Below, in pieces: positions 18,474 to 27,134 of a stretch of 64,000 bases of DNA (the stretch's first letter is position 1; every line of letters begins with the position of its first letter). Source of the stretch: Aestuariispira insulae (GTDB lineage: Bacteria; Pseudomonadota; Alphaproteobacteria; UBA8366; Aestuariispiraceae); assembly GCF_003385955.1 (NCBI RefSeq), contig NZ_QRDW01000003.1, positions 124,001-188,000 on the forward strand, written 5' to 3'. The translations under genes were made by a program, and so were the position numbers. The notes beneath the pieces were generated by a model, which searched no databases, was not told the DNA's origin, and saw only the letters and a list, made by a program, of their open reading frames with translations.

Positions 18474-19160
18474 TTACGGCACCAATTTGTAGCCACCTGG
18501 CTCTGTCACCAGGATCTGGGCATTGCCTGGATCCCGCTCGATCTTCTGACGCAACCGGTAAACATGGGTTTCAAGGGTATGGGTCGTCACACCGGCGTTA
18601 TAACCCCAGACTTCTCCCAGTAGGGTATCGCGGGCGATAACTTTTTCCCCGGCGCGGTAAAGATATTTCAAAATGGCGGTTTCTTTCTCCGTCAGCCGGA
18701 CCTTTTGATTGTTATCCTCATCCATCAGGATTTTCTGGGACGGTTGGAAAGAATAGGGGCCGATGGCAAAAACCGCGTCTTCACTTTGCTCATGGGTGCG
18801 CAATTGCGCCCGAAGCCTGGCCAGCAGAACATTCAGACGGAACGGTTTGGCCACATAATCATTGGCCCCGGAATCCAGGCCCAGGATCTGATCGGAATCG
18901 GAATCATGGGCGGTCAGCATGACGATCGGGCATTTCACATCATTACGCCGCATCAGGCGGCAGGCCTCACGCCCATCCATATCAGGCAGTTCAACGTCGA
19001 GCAGCACCGCATCGAAATGTTCCGACTTGGCCTTTTCAATACCGTCCTTGGCATTGGCGCATTCCGTTGTCAGGAATTCTTCATGCAGTTGGAGCTGTTC
19101 TGCGAGCGACTGGCGCAACGCGTCATCATCATCAACCAGCAGGATTTTTTTTCCGGTCAT
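18474..19160 (-). CDS. OmpR/PhoB-family response regulator
   Basis: A 228-residue two-domain regulator. The receiver domain has the acidic pocket LLVDDDD (7-13), phospho-acceptor D55 in LLDVELPDMDG, the switch threonine in VMLTAHD and the lysine in DYVAKPF. The C-terminal winged helix (about 130-226) contains LTEKETAILKYL and THTLETHVYRLRQKIE, the DNA-recognition helix. No histidine kinase gene is adjacent, so it is an orphan in this window. It is cotranscribed with the MBL-fold hydrolase downstream. Likely kinase partners include distant sensors; the hybrid kinase at 55514 already carries its own receiver. Confidence 0.88.
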   Translation of the reverse strand: MTGKKILLVDDDDALRQSLAEQLQLHEEFLTTECANAKDGIEKAKSEHFDAVLLDVELPDMDGREACRLMRRNDVKCPIVMLTAHDSDSDQILGLDSGANDYVAKPFRLNVLLARLRAQLRTHEQSEDAVFAIGPYSFQPSQKILMDEDNNQKVRLTEKETAILKYLYRAGEKVIARDTLLGEVWGYNAGVTTHTLETHVYRLRQKIERDPGNAQILVTEPGGYKLVP

Positions 19161-19396
19161 TCATCCACCCGTAGAAGCCTGATTTTCCCGGCGGCAGCTT
19201 TTGACCTGCAACCGCACGGCAATATCTCTCATATTTCATTGGACGCTACTTTACCATGGCAATTGGCCATGGCGAGAGTAAAACGTGGAATCAACCGCTT
19301 ATCAAGGGTTTGCCCTATATCGTGACGATACAGGGTGAGCAATCATCCCCGCTTGGCACCGGCTTTGCATCTTCTTTCCGCGAGGAGATTGAGACA

Positions 19397-20533
19397 ATGC
19401 TGAACAGCCCGTCAAGCTATGACCGGATTGCTGCGCCGTGGTCGCTGATGACACCGGAACCGCCGCGCCTTTCCCCACCAAATGCTCAAGCCGTTGAAAA
19501 AAGCGGGACACAATCCAATACCAAGGGTCCTACGCCGGTAGACGGGAAGGATATGTTTGGTGAGGATGGCCTGTCCTTTTCCGATTTCTTGGACGTGATC
19601 AACCCGCTGCAGCATATTCCGTTGGTATCCTCGCTCTACCGGGCCGTCACCGGCGATGAAATTTCACCGGGGGCCCGGATGGCCGGGGGCACCCTCTATG
19701 GCGGCCCCATCGGTCTGGCAGGGGCGGTTGTGGTCAATGCCATGGAAGAACATTCCGGATCCAGCGTTGAAGAACGGATGCTGGCATTGTTTGATTCAAA
19801 TGACAAAAAAGACACAGCGGCCAAACAGATAGCGGAAACGGAAACCGCTACCGAAACGGCTGTTTCCCAGCCGACAGTTACAACAAGCGGCAACGAATCC
19901 GCCATTGTTGATCTCGATCCTGAGATGGCGGCCAGATTGAATGCATTCATCACCGCCAGCGGCGGCAACCGGACCGCCCGGGCTCCGAGCCAGGCAGCGG
20001 CGGGCCAGCCAGCAACGGGAATTGCGCCCGGTTCCGTTGATTTCAGCCATCTGGTCCCCAAGCCTGTGCCAATAACCGGCAATCCCGAACCCGCGCCCGC
20101 CAATCCTATGAATATGGCGGCCAATTCTGCCGCACCGGCAACCGGGGAAACGATTGCGTCTCCCTCCGCCAACCCGATCCCGGCTTTGTCATCCCGGTCC
20201 AGATTATCGCCGGATATCGCACAGCAACTGGCCCGTGTGGTCCATCGACGCCGGGCCCTGGGACAGGAACAACTGCACAGCCAAAATCCACCACCTGGCA
20301 TTGGCACTTCCACCGAAAATCCGGGATCTTCCGCAGCCACCAAGCCTGAGCGATCGGCCCCTAACGCTCCGCAGACTGCTGCTTCCACACAGCAGGCGCC
20401 TATTAAAAAACCGGAGCGGACGAAGAATGATCAGGTTCCATCCTACATGCCGGACCCGGTTCCCCTGCAAAATGTTCCGGAAGCCATGAAAGCGGCATTG
20501 GAAAAATATCAGGCCATGCTTTCCAAGCCCTGA
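19397..20533 (+). CDS. Hypothetical protein with conserved N-terminal block and Pro/Ala-rich tail
   Basis: A 378-residue protein without a recognised domain name. Residues about 58-121 form an ordered, conserved-looking block, FSDFLDVINPLQHIPLVSS followed by TGDEISPGARMAGG and a Gly/Ala-rich hydrophobic stretch. The rest, about 130-350, is rich in Ala, Pro, Thr, Asn and Gln and is probably disordered. The tail ends in a short helix-like segment PEAMKAALEKYQAML. The start at 19397 is chosen because GAGGAG lies nine bases upstream; a longer frame begins at 19256. No signal peptide is seen. It lies alone between the divergent response regulator and the L,D-transpeptidase. Confidence 0.6.
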   Translation: MLNSPSSYDRIAAPWSLMTPEPPRLSPPNAQAVEKSGTQSNTKGPTPVDGKDMFGEDGLSFSDFLDVINPLQHIPLVSSLYRAVTGDEISPGARMAGGTLYGGPIGLAGAVVVNAMEEHSGSSVEERMLALFDSNDKKDTAAKQIAETETATETAVSQPTVTTSGNESAIVDLDPEMAARLNAFITASGGNRTARAPSQAAAGQPATGIAPGSVDFSHLVPKPVPITGNPEPAPANPMNMAANSAAPATGETIASPSANPIPALSSRSRLSPDIAQQLARVVHRRRALGQEQLHSQNPPPGIGTSTENPGSSAATKPERSAPNAPQTAASTQQAPIKKPERTKNDQVPSYMPDPVPLQNVPEAMKAALEKYQAMLSKP

Positions 20534-20603
20534 TGGATCAGCAAGATTAGACTGACGCGGCAAATAATGTCTCTTGAAGTAGGCCTAGAGTCAGGAAACC
20601 CCT

Positions 20604-21113
20604 ATGGATTACCAATCACTTATATATGTTGATGGCAACGGATTGACCATGCCGGACGGCCATTTGGTCAAATGCGCGTTGGGGCGCGGCGGGATCGGTC
20701 CGAAATCCGGGGAAGGGGACGGCATAACACCCGTTGGTACATGGCCCATGCGCCGTTTCCATTACCGGGCGGATCGGATCCAAAAACCGATAACCGGCCT
20801 GGAAGGGCGGGCCATCGCCCCCGATGACGGCTGGTGCGATGCATCCGACCATCCGGATTATAACCGCCTGGTGAAGCTGCCCTTTCCGCACAGCCATGAA
20901 AAAATGTGGCGCGAGGATCGGCTCTACGATCTTGTCATTGAACTGGGTTATAACGATGATCCGGTTATACCGGCAGGTGGCAGCGCGATTTTTATGCATG
21001 TCGCCAGGCCAGATTTCAGCCCGACCGAAGGCTGTGTCGCCTTGCCGATCGAAGATCTAAACAAACTCATCGGCCATTGCGGACCCGGCACGCAGTTGGT
21101 CATCCGTTGTTAA
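20604..21113 (+). CDS. L,D-transpeptidase family protein (YkuD-type)
   Basis: A 169-residue YkuD-fold protein. The catalytic segment reads FMHVARPDFSPTEGCVAL (about 130-147): the histidine is followed 13 residues later by the nucleophilic cysteine. The usual Ser/Thr-His-Gly-Cys is replaced by Thr-Glu-Gly-Cys, a variant known in COG3786 proteins. The N-terminal KCALGRGGIGPKSGEGDGITPVG segment is also typical of that group. It should catalyse 3-3 cross-linking or a related transacylation in peptidoglycan. No signal peptide is visible, which is odd for a periplasmic enzyme. It converges with yggS. Confidence 0.82.
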   Translation: MDYQSLIYVDGNGLTMPDGHLVKCALGRGGIGPKSGEGDGITPVGTWPMRRFHYRADRIQKPITGLEGRAIAPDDGWCDASDHPDYNRLVKLPFPHSHEKMWREDRLYDLVIELGYNDDPVIPAGGSAIFMHVARPDFSPTEGCVALPIEDLNKLIGHCGPGTQLVIRC

Positions 21114-21134
21114 TCCGCCAGGCCGCTTCCCACT

Positions 21135-21812
21135 TCAGGTGGAATAGTCCCGGGCACCGAAGATAGCAGACCCCACCCGGACATGGGTGGCACCAAATTG
21201 CACGGCAACATCAAAGTCACCGCTCATGCCCATGGATAGCTGAGTAAGGCCGTTGCGCCGGGCGATCTTGCGCAGCAACGCAAAATGCAGGGACGGTTCC
21301 TCATCCACCGGCGGAATGCACATCAAACCGGTGACGGGCAAGTTCAACTCATCCCGGCAATAGGCGATAAACTCATCCGCTTCCTTCGGGAGGACGCCCG
21401 CCTTCTGATCCTCCTCACCGGTATTGATCTGGATAAAACAGGTCGGACGCTTTGCCTGTTTTTCCATTTCCGAAGCCAACGCACGGGCCAGTTTCGGGCG
21501 ATCGACTGTTTCGATCACATCAAAAAGCTCAACCGCCTGCCGGACCTTGTTACTTTGCAGCGGGCCAATGAGATGCAGCTCGATCCCATCAAATGCCGCG
21601 CGCAATCCCGGCCATTTGGATTGGGCTTCCTGCACCCGGTTCTCCCCAAAGACCCGATGGCCTGCGGCCAGGGTCGGATGAATGGCATCCGCGTCAAAGG
21701 TCTTGCTAACCGCCACGAGCGTGACCTCTGCTGTTTCTCGATCAACCGAAGCCGCTGCGGCATTGATTGCCGCCACAACCTCATTCAATTGTTCAACCGC
21801 ATATTCGGCCAT
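21135..21812 (-). CDS. YggS/PROSC-family PLP homeostasis protein
   Basis: A 225-residue single-domain PLP-binding TIM-barrel protein. The Schiff-base lysine is in LVAVSKTF (about 33-40); FGENRVQEAQSKW and HLIGPLQSNKV follow, then MGMSGDFDVAVQFGATHVRVGSAIFG at the C-terminus, which binds the PLP phosphate. It has no known catalytic activity and buffers free PLP in the cytoplasm. ATG 21812 is preferred; the frame opens one codon earlier with GTG, and GAGG lies a few bases upstream. In many bacteria yggS precedes proC or division genes, but here it is monocistronic. Confidence 0.92.
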   Translation of the reverse strand: MAEYAVEQLNEVVAAINAAAASVDRETAEVTLVAVSKTFDADAIHPTLAAGHRVFGENRVQEAQSKWPGLRAAFDGIELHLIGPLQSNKVRQAVELFDVIETVDRPKLARALASEMEKQAKRPTCFIQINTGEEDQKAGVLPKEADEFIAYCRDELNLPVTGLMCIPPVDEEPSLHFALLRKIARRNGLTQLSMGMSGDFDVAVQFGATHVRVGSAIFGARDYST

Positions 21813-22212
21813 CACACCCTCACCTGATAAATACTAATATATGATGCGTCGGATTGTTGGATCTCGATCACAGGGCAAAAACCGGCATAAGGGCCCTTCC
21901 CCCCCCCTGGAGAACCTTTCCAGATTGTTTCAATCTAACAAATGCCTTTCCAGGATCAAGCGAAAGCACAATCTGGTCCGGGCCAATCAAAATGCCCGCA
22001 AATTCTTCTGGTTTTGCCCCGAATACACTTTGTTGCAATTTTGCCACAGGTGATTTCAAAAGCTCTCAAACCCCCATCAACGCCGTTGCAGTGGGAAAGC
22101 AGTCCCGGTAATTAAGATGGCGGAAGCAGGTTATGCGATGTGGTTATCGCTTGCTGTGCTTCGAATGAACAAGGTCTTAATTGTCGTAGACCACACGTTT
22201 TGGAGATAAATA
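21813..22212. promoter_or_regulatory. Intergenic region upstream of the porin
   Basis: A 400-bp non-coding stretch between the divergent yggS and porin genes; the short open frames inside it look like chance. It includes AT-rich sequence next to yggS (21829-21843), a run of nine C residues at 21899-21907, and the porin leader. TTTTGGAGATAAATA directly before the porin ATG gives a strong ribosome-binding site (GGAG). A strong porin promoter is expected here, but no consensus -35/-10 pair could be assigned with confidence. Confidence 0.45.
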
Positions 22213-23304
22213 ATGCGCAAAACTCTTCTGGCGACCTCTGCCCTGATCGCAGCTGGCGTACTGAGCGGCCAGGCAATGGCTGAAGTTAAACTGACCATCA
22301 GCGGCGGTGCTAAATACGAAATCGATTTCGTTTCCGACGACGCTGGTTCCGGCGGCACCGAAGTTGACGATCAGAGCGTTAAAGAAGGTCGTTCTTCCAC
22401 TCAGATCTTCTTCACCGCTGAAAACACCGCCGACAACGGCCTGACCTACGGTTACAAATTGGACCTGCGTCCGAACTCCACCGCAGACTCCTCCGCTCCG
22501 AACACCGATGAGTCCTACATGTACTTCTCCGGTAACTGGGGTACCTTCCACATCGGTCAGGACGACAACGTCATTGACAACCAGGTTGTAACCGGTGCTG
22601 ACGTACTGGCTGGCGCTGCTGGTTTCGACGGTTCCATCGGTACCCGCGGTTCCCACATCGGTACCGCTAAAGTAGCTCCGGACCTCGCCACCTCTGAAGG
22701 CGACGATTCCAAAGTTGCTTACTACTCCCCGAAATTCTCCGGTTTCCAGGTTGCTGTTTCTTACGCTCCTGAAGTTGGCGGCGCATCCACCCGCGACAAC
22801 ATTGTTGCTTCCGCCATCAACTACTCCGGCGAATTCGGTGACGTAAACGTTTCCGGTGGTGTTGGTTACCTCTTCGGTGATCACGACGCTGACCAGCAGG
22901 ACTACGAAGGTCTGCAGGCTGGTTTGAATGTTGGCTTCGGCGCATTCTCCTTCGGCGCTGGTTACACCACTGACTTCGACTCCGTTGTTTCCAACGCTAG
23001 CACCCTGACCCCGATCGCTTCCACTTCTACCGCTTCCGGCGCAGAAACCTGGGACTTCGGTGTTGCTTACAACTACGGCGCTGGTAAAGTTTCCCTCGGT
23101 TACCTGTACTCTGAAGCTGACGACGGCGCTAACGGCACCGACAACGCTCAGGTATTCGTAGTCGGCGCTGACTACAACGTTGCTGAAGGTCTGGTTGCTT
23201 ACGGTGAATTCCAGTACAGCGAATCCGAAGACGACTCTGCAGCTGCTAACGCTGACGAATACGAAGCTTCCGCTTTCGTAATCGGTACCAAACTGAGCTT
23301 CTAA
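22213..23304 (+). CDS. Gram-negative porin (general diffusion type)
   Basis: A 363-residue outer-membrane beta-barrel. The signal peptide MRKTLLATSALIAAGVLSGQAMA is cleaved before EVKLTISGGA. Alternating hydrophobic/polar strands run throughout, with acidic loops rich in Asp and Gly, and the last residue is Phe (TKLSF), the BAM recognition signal. The sequence resembles the Rhodospirillales porin_4-like group. Codon use is sharply different from neighbours: GGT, GCT, TCC, GAC, AAC, GTT and CTG dominate and rare codons are absent. This indicates very high expression. GGAG lies just upstream of the ATG, and a strong hairpin terminator follows. It forms passive channels for small hydrophilic solutes. 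Confidence 0.88.
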   Translation: MRKTLLATSALIAAGVLSGQAMAEVKLTISGGAKYEIDFVSDDAGSGGTEVDDQSVKEGRSSTQIFFTAENTADNGLTYGYKLDLRPNSTADSSAPNTDESYMYFSGNWGTFHIGQDDNVIDNQVVTGADVLAGAAGFDGSIGTRGSHIGTAKVAPDLATSEGDDSKVAYYSPKFSGFQVAVSYAPEVGGASTRDNIVASAINYSGEFGDVNVSGGVGYLFGDHDADQQDYEGLQAGLNVGFGAFSFGAGYTTDFDSVVSNASTLTPIASTSTASGAETWDFGVAYNYGAGKVSLGYLYSEADDGANGTDNAQVFVVGADYNVAEGLVAYGEFQYSESEDDSAAANADEYEASAFVIGTKLSF

Positions 23305-23335
23305 TTTTTAGAAACTTAGTCTGAGTTTTAAGGGC

Positions 23336-23374
23336 CGGGGGCATCAACAAGAGTTGATGCCCCCGATCCTTTTT
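23336..23374 (+). terminator. Rho-independent terminator of the porin gene
   Basis: A perfect 13-bp stem (23336-23348 with 23353-23365), GC-rich at its base, around an AAGA tetraloop, followed by ATCC and five T residues. It lies 31 bp after the porin stop and isolates it from the DUF3576 gene. Confidence 0.88.
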
Positions 23375-23424
23375 GGCTACTATACGGCCCGAACTGTCTT
23401 ATCCCTTTAACGGTGCCCAATCTT

Positions 23425-23946
23425 ATGCCGATTTTCCGCATTCTATTTTTGACTTTCATTACTCTTTTTATGGCTTCCTGCACTTATGAAGGTGTCGAAC
23501 CGGTCAGGGACAAAAATGAAAAAAGAGCCGACCAATCCGGCAAGCTCTTTGGCGAAGGCCTATCCTCAACCAATCTGCTGAGCAACGATAGTGACAGCGC
23601 CAACGGCGGCGGTGTTTCGGTCAACAGTTTCCTGTGGCGTGCATCGCTCGATACACTTTCATTTGTGCCGCTTTCCCAGGTCGATCCCTTTGGTGGCGTG
23701 ATCATTACCGATTGGTACAGCCCGCCGGAAACACCGAATGAGCGCTTCAAACTGAATGTCTATATCCTGACTCGCCAATTGCGCTCAGATGGCATCCGCG
23801 TTTCGGTCTTCAAACAACAACAGGTTGCTGTCGGCGTTTGGCGAAATATCACGGTGAATGAAAAAACCGCGGCACAGTTGGAAAACTCGATCCTGACCCG
23901 CGCCCGTCAAATGCGGATCAGCTTTGACCAAGGCCAGGTTGAATAA
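23425..23946 (+). CDS. DUF3576 lipoprotein
   Basis: A 173-residue lipoprotein of the alphaproteobacterial DUF3576 family. The N-terminal hydrophobic segment ends in the lipobox FMASC (cysteine about residue 18), with a Thr next, favouring outer-membrane sorting. The conserved body contains NSFLWRASLDTLSFVPLSQVDPFGGVIITDWY and ERFKLNVYILTRQLRSDGIRV. Homologues commonly sit just upstream of leuS, as here, suggesting a role in envelope assembly linked to the adjacent lptE region, but no activity is known. ATG 23425 is chosen over a GTG at 23413 because it gives a normal-length signal; neither has a strong ribosome-binding site. Confidence 0.8.
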   Translation: MPIFRILFLTFITLFMASCTYEGVEPVRDKNEKRADQSGKLFGEGLSSTNLLSNDSDSANGGGVSVNSFLWRASLDTLSFVPLSQVDPFGGVIITDWYSPPETPNERFKLNVYILTRQLRSDGIRVSVFKQQQVAVGVWRNITVNEKTAAQLENSILTRARQMRISFDQGQVE

Positions 23947-23973
23947 CGGCCGGGACTGTCGAAACGACGGTCC

Positions 23974-24002
23974 GGATCGGCACAAGACCGGTCCATTTTT
24001 TT
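23974..24002 (+). terminator. Probable terminator after the DUF3576 gene
   Basis: A 7-bp stem containing one G-T pair (23974-23980 with 23988-23994) around a seven-base loop, then A and seven T residues (23996-24002). A second hairpin sits just upstream (23954-23973). It would separate the lipoprotein gene from leuS. Confidence 0.6.
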
Positions 24003-24072
24003 GTATTTTCAGGCTGTGGGCCTAGATTGAACGGCCCGCGGCTTCTTTTGTTGAGCAGGATTAAGCGCGATC

Positions 24073-26631
24073 ATGGTTCAGTATAACTTCTCCGATGTCG
24101 AAGCCCGCTGGCAGGAAACCTGGCAGGACCAGAAGGCATTTGAAGTCAAAACCGACAAAACGAAACCGAAATACTATGTTCTGGAGATGTTTCCCTATCC
24201 CTCCGGTCGGATCCATATGGGGCATGTTCGCAACTATACTCTCGGTGACGTGGTTGCCCGCTATAAACGCGCACGGGGCTTTAACGTGCTCCATCCGATG
24301 GGTTGGGATGCTTTTGGCCTTCCGGCGGAAAATGCCGCGATCGAAAATAATGTTCCACCAGCGAAATGGACGCGGGAAAACATCGCTTCCATGCGCGCGC
24401 AGCTCTCCAAACTGGGATTGAGCCTGGACTGGTCGCGGGAAATCGCAACCTGTGAACCTGACTATTACCGTCATGAACAAAAGATGTTCCTGGATTTCCT
24501 GGAAGCGGGCCTGGCCTACCGCAAGGAAAGCCTGGTCAACTGGGATCCAGTGGAAAACACTGTGCTGGCAAACGAGCAGGTGATTGACGGCAAGGGCTGG
24601 CGCTCCGGCGAGCCGGTGGAAAAACGCCGCCTGTCCCAGTGGTTCTTGAAGATCACCGAATATGCCGATGAATTGCTGGCCGGTATCGAGACCCTGGAAC
24701 GTTGGCCGGACAAAGTCCGGACCATGCAGCGCAACTGGATCAACCGGTCAGAAGGGGCCAGGGTCTTTTTCGAACTCAAAGGCCGCGAAGACCGACTGGA
24801 AGTTTTCACGACACGCCCGGATACGCTTTATGGCGCATCCTTCTGTGCCGTTTCCGCCAATCATCCTCTGGCGGAGGAATTATCCAAGGATAATCCGGCG
24901 TTACAGGCCTTTATCGCCGAATGCAATCGCCTTGGCACAAGCGAGGAAGCGATTGAAAAAGCAGAGAAATTGGGTTTTGACACGGGTCTGAAGGTTAAAC
25001 ATCCCTTCGATCCCGCATGGGAACTGCCCGTCTATGTCGCCAATTTCGTTTTGATGGAATATGGCACAGGCGCGATCTTTGCCTGCCCCGCCCATGATCA
25101 GCGCGATCTGGATTTCGCCCGCAAATACAACCTGCCGGTAACCCCGGTTGTCTGCCCGAAAGGTGAGGAATCGATTGAAATCGGGTCCGAGGCCTTTGTC
25201 GGCGAGGGAACCATCATCAATTCCGACTTCCTCAATGGCCTTGGTGTCGATGATGCCAAAACCGCGGCTATTGCAAAATTGCAGGAGCAGGGCGACGGTG
25301 AAGGCACGATCACCTACCGTCTGCGCGACTGGGGTGTTTCCCGCCAGCGCTATTGGGGCTGCCCGATCCCGATCATCCGTTGCGGCACCTGCGGCGATGT
25401 GCCTGTGCCGGCCAAGGATCTGCCTGTGCAATTGCCTGAAGATGTCAATTTTGACAAGCCGGGCAACCCGCTGGACCACCATCCGACCTGGAAACATGTC
25501 GATTGCCCGAAATGCGGCAAAGCGGCCGAACGTGAAACCGACACTTTCGATACCTTTTTTGAAAGCTCCTGGTATTTCGCCCGGTTCTGCGATGCCGGAA
25601 ATGAAGAAATCGCCTTTAACAAGGAAGATGTCGATTATTGGCTCCCGGTCGATCAATATGTCGGCGGCATTGAACATGCGGTCCTGCATTTGCTCTATTC
25701 CCGCTTTTTCACCCGGGCCTTGCAAAAATGCGGATATCTGAGCTGTGATGAGCCGTTTGACGGCCTGTTCACCCAGGGCATGGTCTGTCATGAGACCTAT
25801 AAGGATACCCAGGGTAAATGGTTGTTCCCCAACCAGGTCCAGAAAATCGGTAAGGACGCCGTGAAGATCGGCAGCGACGAGCCGGTAAAGGTCGGTCAAT
25901 CGATCAAAATGTCCAAATCCAAGAAAAATGTGGTCGATCCGGAAGATATCGTCGCCACCTACGGTGCCGATACCGCCCGCTTCTTCATGCTGTCCGACAG
26001 CCCGCCGGACCGTGATCTGGAATGGACTGAATCCGGTGTGGAAGGGGCCTGGCGCTTCATAAATCGCCTCTGGCGCATGGTAACGGCATCCGATGGCACC
26101 GTGGCTACCAAAGGGGCCGAACAGCCCTCCAGCCTCTCTCCAGAGGCAGATGCCATTTTGCGTGCAACCCACAAAACCATCGACGGCATTTCCGGGGATC
26201 TGGAAAAATTCCATTTCAACCGTGCCGTGGCCCGGATCCGGGAATTCACCAACCAGGTTGGCGAGTTGAAGGGCATGGGCGAAGACTGCGCCTGGGTCCG
26301 CCGGTTTGCCTTTGAGACCCTGACCCAGTTGATTGCCCCCATGATGCCCCATTTGGCGGAGGAACTCTGGCTTGAACTGGGGTATGACGGCGGACTGTCC
26401 AGCCAGCCCTGGCCACAAGCGGATTCATCCCTGATTGTCGATGAATTGGTAACCTTGGGCGTGCAGGTAAACGGAAAGATGCGGGCAAAAATTGAAATGC
26501 CGATGGATTCCGATGAAGCAGATGTCCGTGAAACAGCCCTGTCCCAGGAAAATGTTCAGCGCGCCCTTGATGGCAAGGAACCGCGCAAGGTAATCGTCGT
26601 CCCCAATAGGATCGTCAATGTTGTGGCATAA
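24073..26631 (+). CDS. leuS: Leucyl-tRNA synthetase
   Basis: An 852-residue class I aminoacyl-tRNA synthetase that charges tRNA-Leu. The HIGH-type motif is HMGH in [13 protein letters not shown] (about 46-58) and the KMSKS motif is KMSKSKKN (about 615-622). Between them lies the CP1 editing domain with [12 protein letters not shown], and a zinc-binding-like Cys cluster (CGTCGD, CPKCGK). The C-terminal domain ends RIVNVVA. Length matches bacterial LeuRS. AGGA lies upstream of the ATG. The last 14 bases overlap lptE, giving the conserved alphaproteobacterial leuS-lptE-holA operon. Confidence 0.97.
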   Translation: MVQYNFSDVEARWQETWQDQKAFEVKTDKTKPKYYVLEMFPYPSGRIHMGHVRNYTLGDVVARYKRARGFNVLHPMGWDAFGLPAENAAIENNVPPAKWTRENIASMRAQLSKLGLSLDWSREIATCEPDYYRHEQKMFLDFLEAGLAYRKESLVNWDPVENTVLANEQVIDGKGWRSGEPVEKRRLSQWFLKITEYADELLAGIETLERWPDKVRTMQRNWINRSEGARVFFELKGREDRLEVFTTRPDTLYGASFCAVSANHPLAEELSKDNPALQAFIAECNRLGTSEEAIEKAEKLGFDTGLKVKHPFDPAWELPVYVANFVLMEYGTGAIFACPAHDQRDLDFARKYNLPVTPVVCPKGEESIEIGSEAFVGEGTIINSDFLNGLGVDDAKTAAIAKLQEQGDGEGTITYRLRDWGVSRQRYWGCPIPIIRCGTCGDVPVPAKDLPVQLPEDVNFDKPGNPLDHHPTWKHVDCPKCGKAAERETDTFDTFFESSWYFARFCDAGNEEIAFNKEDVDYWLPVDQYVGGIEHAVLHLLYSRFFTRALQKCGYLSCDEPFDGLFTQGMVCHETYKDTQGKWLFPNQVQKIGKDAVKIGSDEPVKVGQSIKMSKSKKNVVDPEDIVATYGADTARFFMLSDSPPDRDLEWTESGVEGAWRFINRLWRMVTASDGTVATKGAEQPSSLSPEADAILRATHKTIDGISGDLEKFHFNRAVARIREFTNQVGELKGMGEDCAWVRRFAFETLTQLIAPMMPHLAEELWLELGYDGGLSSQPWPQADSSLIVDELVTLGVQVNGKMRAKIEMPMDSDEADVRETALSQENVQRALDGKEPRKVIVVPNRIVNVVA

Positions 26632-27130
26632 ACTGAAAACGGGCTTATTTGCCCTTATTCTAGTCTCCTTGGCTGGTTGCGGCTTCAAACCGCTCTATGG
26701 CAATGGTGGCGGGAACGATACCGACTCCCGCCTTTTGCTCCAACAGGTGCAGATTGAATTGATCGCCGATAAGGAAGGCCAGATTCTCCACAATCATCTG
26801 CTTGATCGGTTCAATCCGCGAGGACGGCCGCAGAAACCGAATTATTTTCTATCGTCTGAGCTGACCATCTCGACCGCAAGCCTCGGTGTGACAAGGGACG
26901 ATAATACGACCCGGCAGAAACTGACCGTAACCTCCAGGTTTTCCTTAAGGAATAAACAAGGCGAGAGCATCGAGTTTTCTGTGAGCCGCGTGAGCGGGTA
27001 TAGCGAAACCCAGTCGGAATATGCCACCTTGGTTGCAAAGGAAGATGCCGTCCACCGCTCGTTGAGGGAAATTGCCAAAGATGCAAGGGCCCGCGTTGCG
27101 GCATTCCTAAAATCCGGGGAATTGGGATAA
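26618..27130 (+). CDS. lptE: LPS-assembly lipoprotein LptE
   Basis: A 170-residue outer-membrane lipoprotein that plugs the LptD barrel during lipopolysaccharide insertion. The signal segment ends in the lipobox LAGC, directly followed by GFKPLYG, the hallmark start of mature LptE. The remaining residues have the alternating strand pattern and the [15 protein letters not shown] helix region conserved in alphaproteobacterial homologues. It starts 14 bases inside leuS, implying translational coupling, and holA follows after 4 bp. Sequence conservation of LptE is low, so the call rests on the lipobox, GFKPLYG and context. Confidence 0.9.
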   Translation: MLWHKLKTGLFALILVSLAGCGFKPLYGNGGGNDTDSRLLLQQVQIELIADKEGQILHNHLLDRFNPRGRPQKPNYFLSSELTISTASLGVTRDDNTTRQKLTVTSRFSLRNKQGESIEFSVSRVSGYSETQSEYATLVAKEDAVHRSLREIAKDARARVAAFLKSGELG

Positions 27131-27134
27131 GATT

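Noticed and set aside
21899-21907. C9 tract upstream of the porin as a phase-variable promoter spacer
   Set aside because: It lies about 300 bp before the porin start and no promoter elements flank it.
24901-26418. A 505-codon open frame on the minus strand within leuS
   Set aside because: It is antisense to a certain leuS gene, has no recognisable domain, and has the residue mix expected from reading GC-rich codons backwards.
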